Positions 4,803-5,511 of a stretch of DNA of 5,511 bases are shown here, one piece after another. The notes under the pieces are model-generated. The model had not been told where the DNA came from, made no database searches, and saw only the letters and a list, made by a program, of their open reading frames with translations. The stretch comes from an uncultured Thermomonas sp. (GTDB lineage Bacteria; Pseudomonadota; Gammaproteobacteria; Xanthomonadales; Xanthomonadaceae). Each line of letters begins with the position of its first letter. The stretch's first letter is position 1. The translations under genes and the position numbers were made by a program. The stretch spans positions 1 through 5,511 of the forward strand of contig CAMLJA010000146.1 in NCBI GenBank assembly GCA_946480065.1. The letters are read 5' to 3'.

Positions 4803-4820
4803 CCACAACAGGACACACTC

Positions 4821-5306
4821 ATGCAGACCCAGAACCAGAACACCAACACCACGCCGCGCGCCCCGCAGAACCTGGTGGGCACGCTGAAGAACAACCAGTC
4901 GTTCGCGATGTTCTCCAATGCCGTCGACAAGGCGGGCCTGAACGGCGCGCTGGCCGGCACCACCGAGCACACCGTGTTCGCGCCGACCGACGCCGCGTTC
5001 TCGAAGCTGCCCGCCGGCACGATGGACCGCCTGCTGAAGCCGGAGAACAAGGCCGAGTTGGCCGACCTGGTCAACTACCACCTGGTCGACGGCCGCCGCT
5101 CCACCATCGACGTGGGCAAGTGGGAAGCCGCGCGCACCATCGGCGGCCAGCATGCCCCGATCGCGCTGAGCGACAACAAGCTCACCATCGACGGCGCCCG
5201 CGTCACCAGCCCGGACATCACCGCCAGCAACGGCATGGTCCACGGCATCGACAAGGTCAACCTGCCCACCAAGGGCAAGGCGACCGGCGCCAGCAAGCAG
5301 CAGTAA
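4821..5306 (+). CDS. Fasciclin (FAS1) domain protein without a signal peptide, 161 aa
   Basis: One FAS1 domain spans about residues 16-150. The H1 region is TVFAPTDAAFSKLP (51-64), the central NYHLVDGR is at 85-92, and the H2 region is NGMVHGIDKVNLP (137-149), where a typical member reads NGVIHVIDxVLLP. FAS1 domains usually mediate adhesion or carbohydrate/protein binding outside the cell. Here the N terminus is Gln/Asn/Thr-rich (1-11) with no hydrophobic core or lipobox. An upstream in-frame extension to 4683 would be Ser/Pro-rich and gives no signal peptide either. The protein is therefore either cytoplasmic or exported by an unrecognised route. AGGA (4810-4813) supports the ATG at 4821. 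The tail (151-161) is Lys/Ala/Gln-rich. The gene stands alone, with its own leader and a strong terminator. Confidence 0.93.
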   Translation: MQTQNQNTNTTPRAPQNLVGTLKNNQSFAMFSNAVDKAGLNGALAGTTEHTVFAPTDAAFSKLPAGTMDRLLKPENKAELADLVNYHLVDGRRSTIDVGKWEAARTIGGQHAPIALSDNKLTIDGARVTSPDITASNGMVHGIDKVNLPTKGKATGASKQQ

Positions 5307-5345
5307 GCGCCAGGGCGGCGCAGGCCGCCACGACGCCACGCACGC

Positions 5346-5372
5346 ACGGCGGGGAGCGATCCCCGCCGTTTT
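5346..5372 (+). terminator. Intrinsic terminator of the fasciclin gene
   Basis: A perfect 10-bp stem (ACGGCGGGGA 5346-5355 with TCCCCGCCGT 5360-5369) closes on a GCGA loop, a GNRA-type tetraloop, and ends in TTTT (5369-5372). It lies 40 nt after the stop codon. A further 7 bp (CGCACGC 5339-5345 with GCGTGCG 5374-5380) could extend the base of the stem around a 4-nt TTTC bulge. A smaller hairpin, GGCGGC-GCAG-GCCGCC, precedes it at 5314-5329. Confidence 0.9.
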
Positions 5373-5380
5373 CGCGTGCG

Positions 5381-5404
5381 CGGGCCGGAACGGGCGCCGG
5401 CCCG
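5381..5404 (-). repeat. Hairpin just after the rightmost minus-strand gene
   Basis: CGGGCCGG (5381-5388) and CCGGCCCG (5397-5404) form an 8-bp stem with an 8-nt loop, starting 4 nt beyond the TGA of the minus-strand gene. There is no T run on the minus strand directly after it, so it is at best a weak or factor-assisted terminator for that gene. Confidence 0.4.
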
Positions 5405-5407
5405 ACC

Positions 5408-5511
5408 TCAGGCGTCGGCGGCGTCGGGCGCGGCCAAGCCCTTGCCGTACAGGCCGGAGCGGTCGAAGCAGCAGATCCGCCGCTTGCCCGCGGCCAGCAT
5501 GTCGCAGGCGT
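5408..5511 (-). CDS. C-terminal fragment of a leftward gene, unknown product
   Basis: The minus-strand frame is open from the window edge to a TGA at 5410-5408 and gives the last 33 full codons. It ends ...CDMLAAGKRRICCFDRSG, then LYGKGLAAPDAADA. The Cys-Cys pair in RICCFDRSGLYGKGL looks like a conserved block, and the Ala/Asp tail looks like a normal disordered end. Codon use is GC-rich at third positions, like the neighbours. I do not recognise the family. The gene converges on the fasciclin gene, with the terminator between them. Confidence 0.6.
   Translation of the reverse strand, partial: ACDMLAAGKRRICCFDRSGLYGKGLAAPDAADA

Noticed and set aside
4683..4820. Upstream in-frame extension of the fasciclin gene
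   Set aside because: It is Ser/Pro/Arg-rich, overlaps the operator-like dyad and the hairpin, and lacks a Shine-Dalgarno sequence. The ATG at 4821 has AGGA 7 nt upstream.
4061..5074. 337-codon minus-strand frame opposite the DUF305 and fasciclin genes
   Set aside because: It spans two well-supported plus-strand genes and their intergenic region, has no family signature, and its composition follows from the opposite-strand codons.
1..5511. CRISPR array, insertion sequence, tRNA/rRNA, attachment site or replication origin
   Set aside because: No regularly spaced repeats, transposase or integrase motifs, clover-leaf sequence or DnaA-box clusters were seen.

Overview
The window is about 70% GC, has short intergenic gaps and carries no mobile element, CRISPR array or RNA gene that I can see. 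The gene content suggests a GC-rich gammaproteobacterium, most likely Xanthomonadaceae/Lysobacteraceae (Lysobacter-, Luteimonas- or Xanthomonas-like). The pointers are a DUF2789 protein, a GYF_2-AIM24 fusion and a small Trp/Pro-rich membrane protein beside it. The assignment rests on family knowledge, not on a search.

Left part, minus strand (1-1654). A GTP cyclohydrolase I gene (folE, 1654-1028) overlaps by 62 nt a thioredoxin-reductase-like flavoprotein (1089-109). The flavoprotein keeps its FAD motifs and a CAVC redox pair, but its NADPH-binding subdomain looks degenerate. Just past its stop, and overlapping it, is a near-consensus sigma70 promoter (TTGACG-N17-AATAAT) that fires leftward into a gene cut off by the window edge (53-1).

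Centre-left, minus strand (1756-3123). A protein with a GYF_2 domain fused to an AIM24/TIGR00266 domain is followed by a 74-residue, almost wholly hydrophobic membrane protein, probably in the same transcript.

Centre-right (3124-4630). A divergent intergenic region with a perfect 12-bp inverted repeat separates the AIM24 gene from a plus-strand gene for a helical protein of unknown function (3259-3741). That gene converges, 13 nt apart, on a DUF2789 gene (4015-3755). A second divergent region, with an 18-nt alternating purine/pyrimidine tract, leads to a plus-strand membrane protein with a C-terminal DUF305 domain (4121-4630).

Right part (4631-5511). A 190-nt leader region with an operator-like palindrome and a hairpin just before the ribosome binding site precedes a single fasciclin-domain gene (4821-5306) that has no signal peptide. 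A strong intrinsic terminator follows, and then the C-terminal end of a minus-strand gene that runs off the right edge.

Overall this is mostly a chromosomal housekeeping/hypothetical neighbourhood, not a defence or mobile island. The best leads are the atypical flavoprotein coupled to folE, the GYF_2-AIM24/membrane-protein pair, and the regulatory structures upstream of the fasciclin, DUF305 and AIM24 genes.
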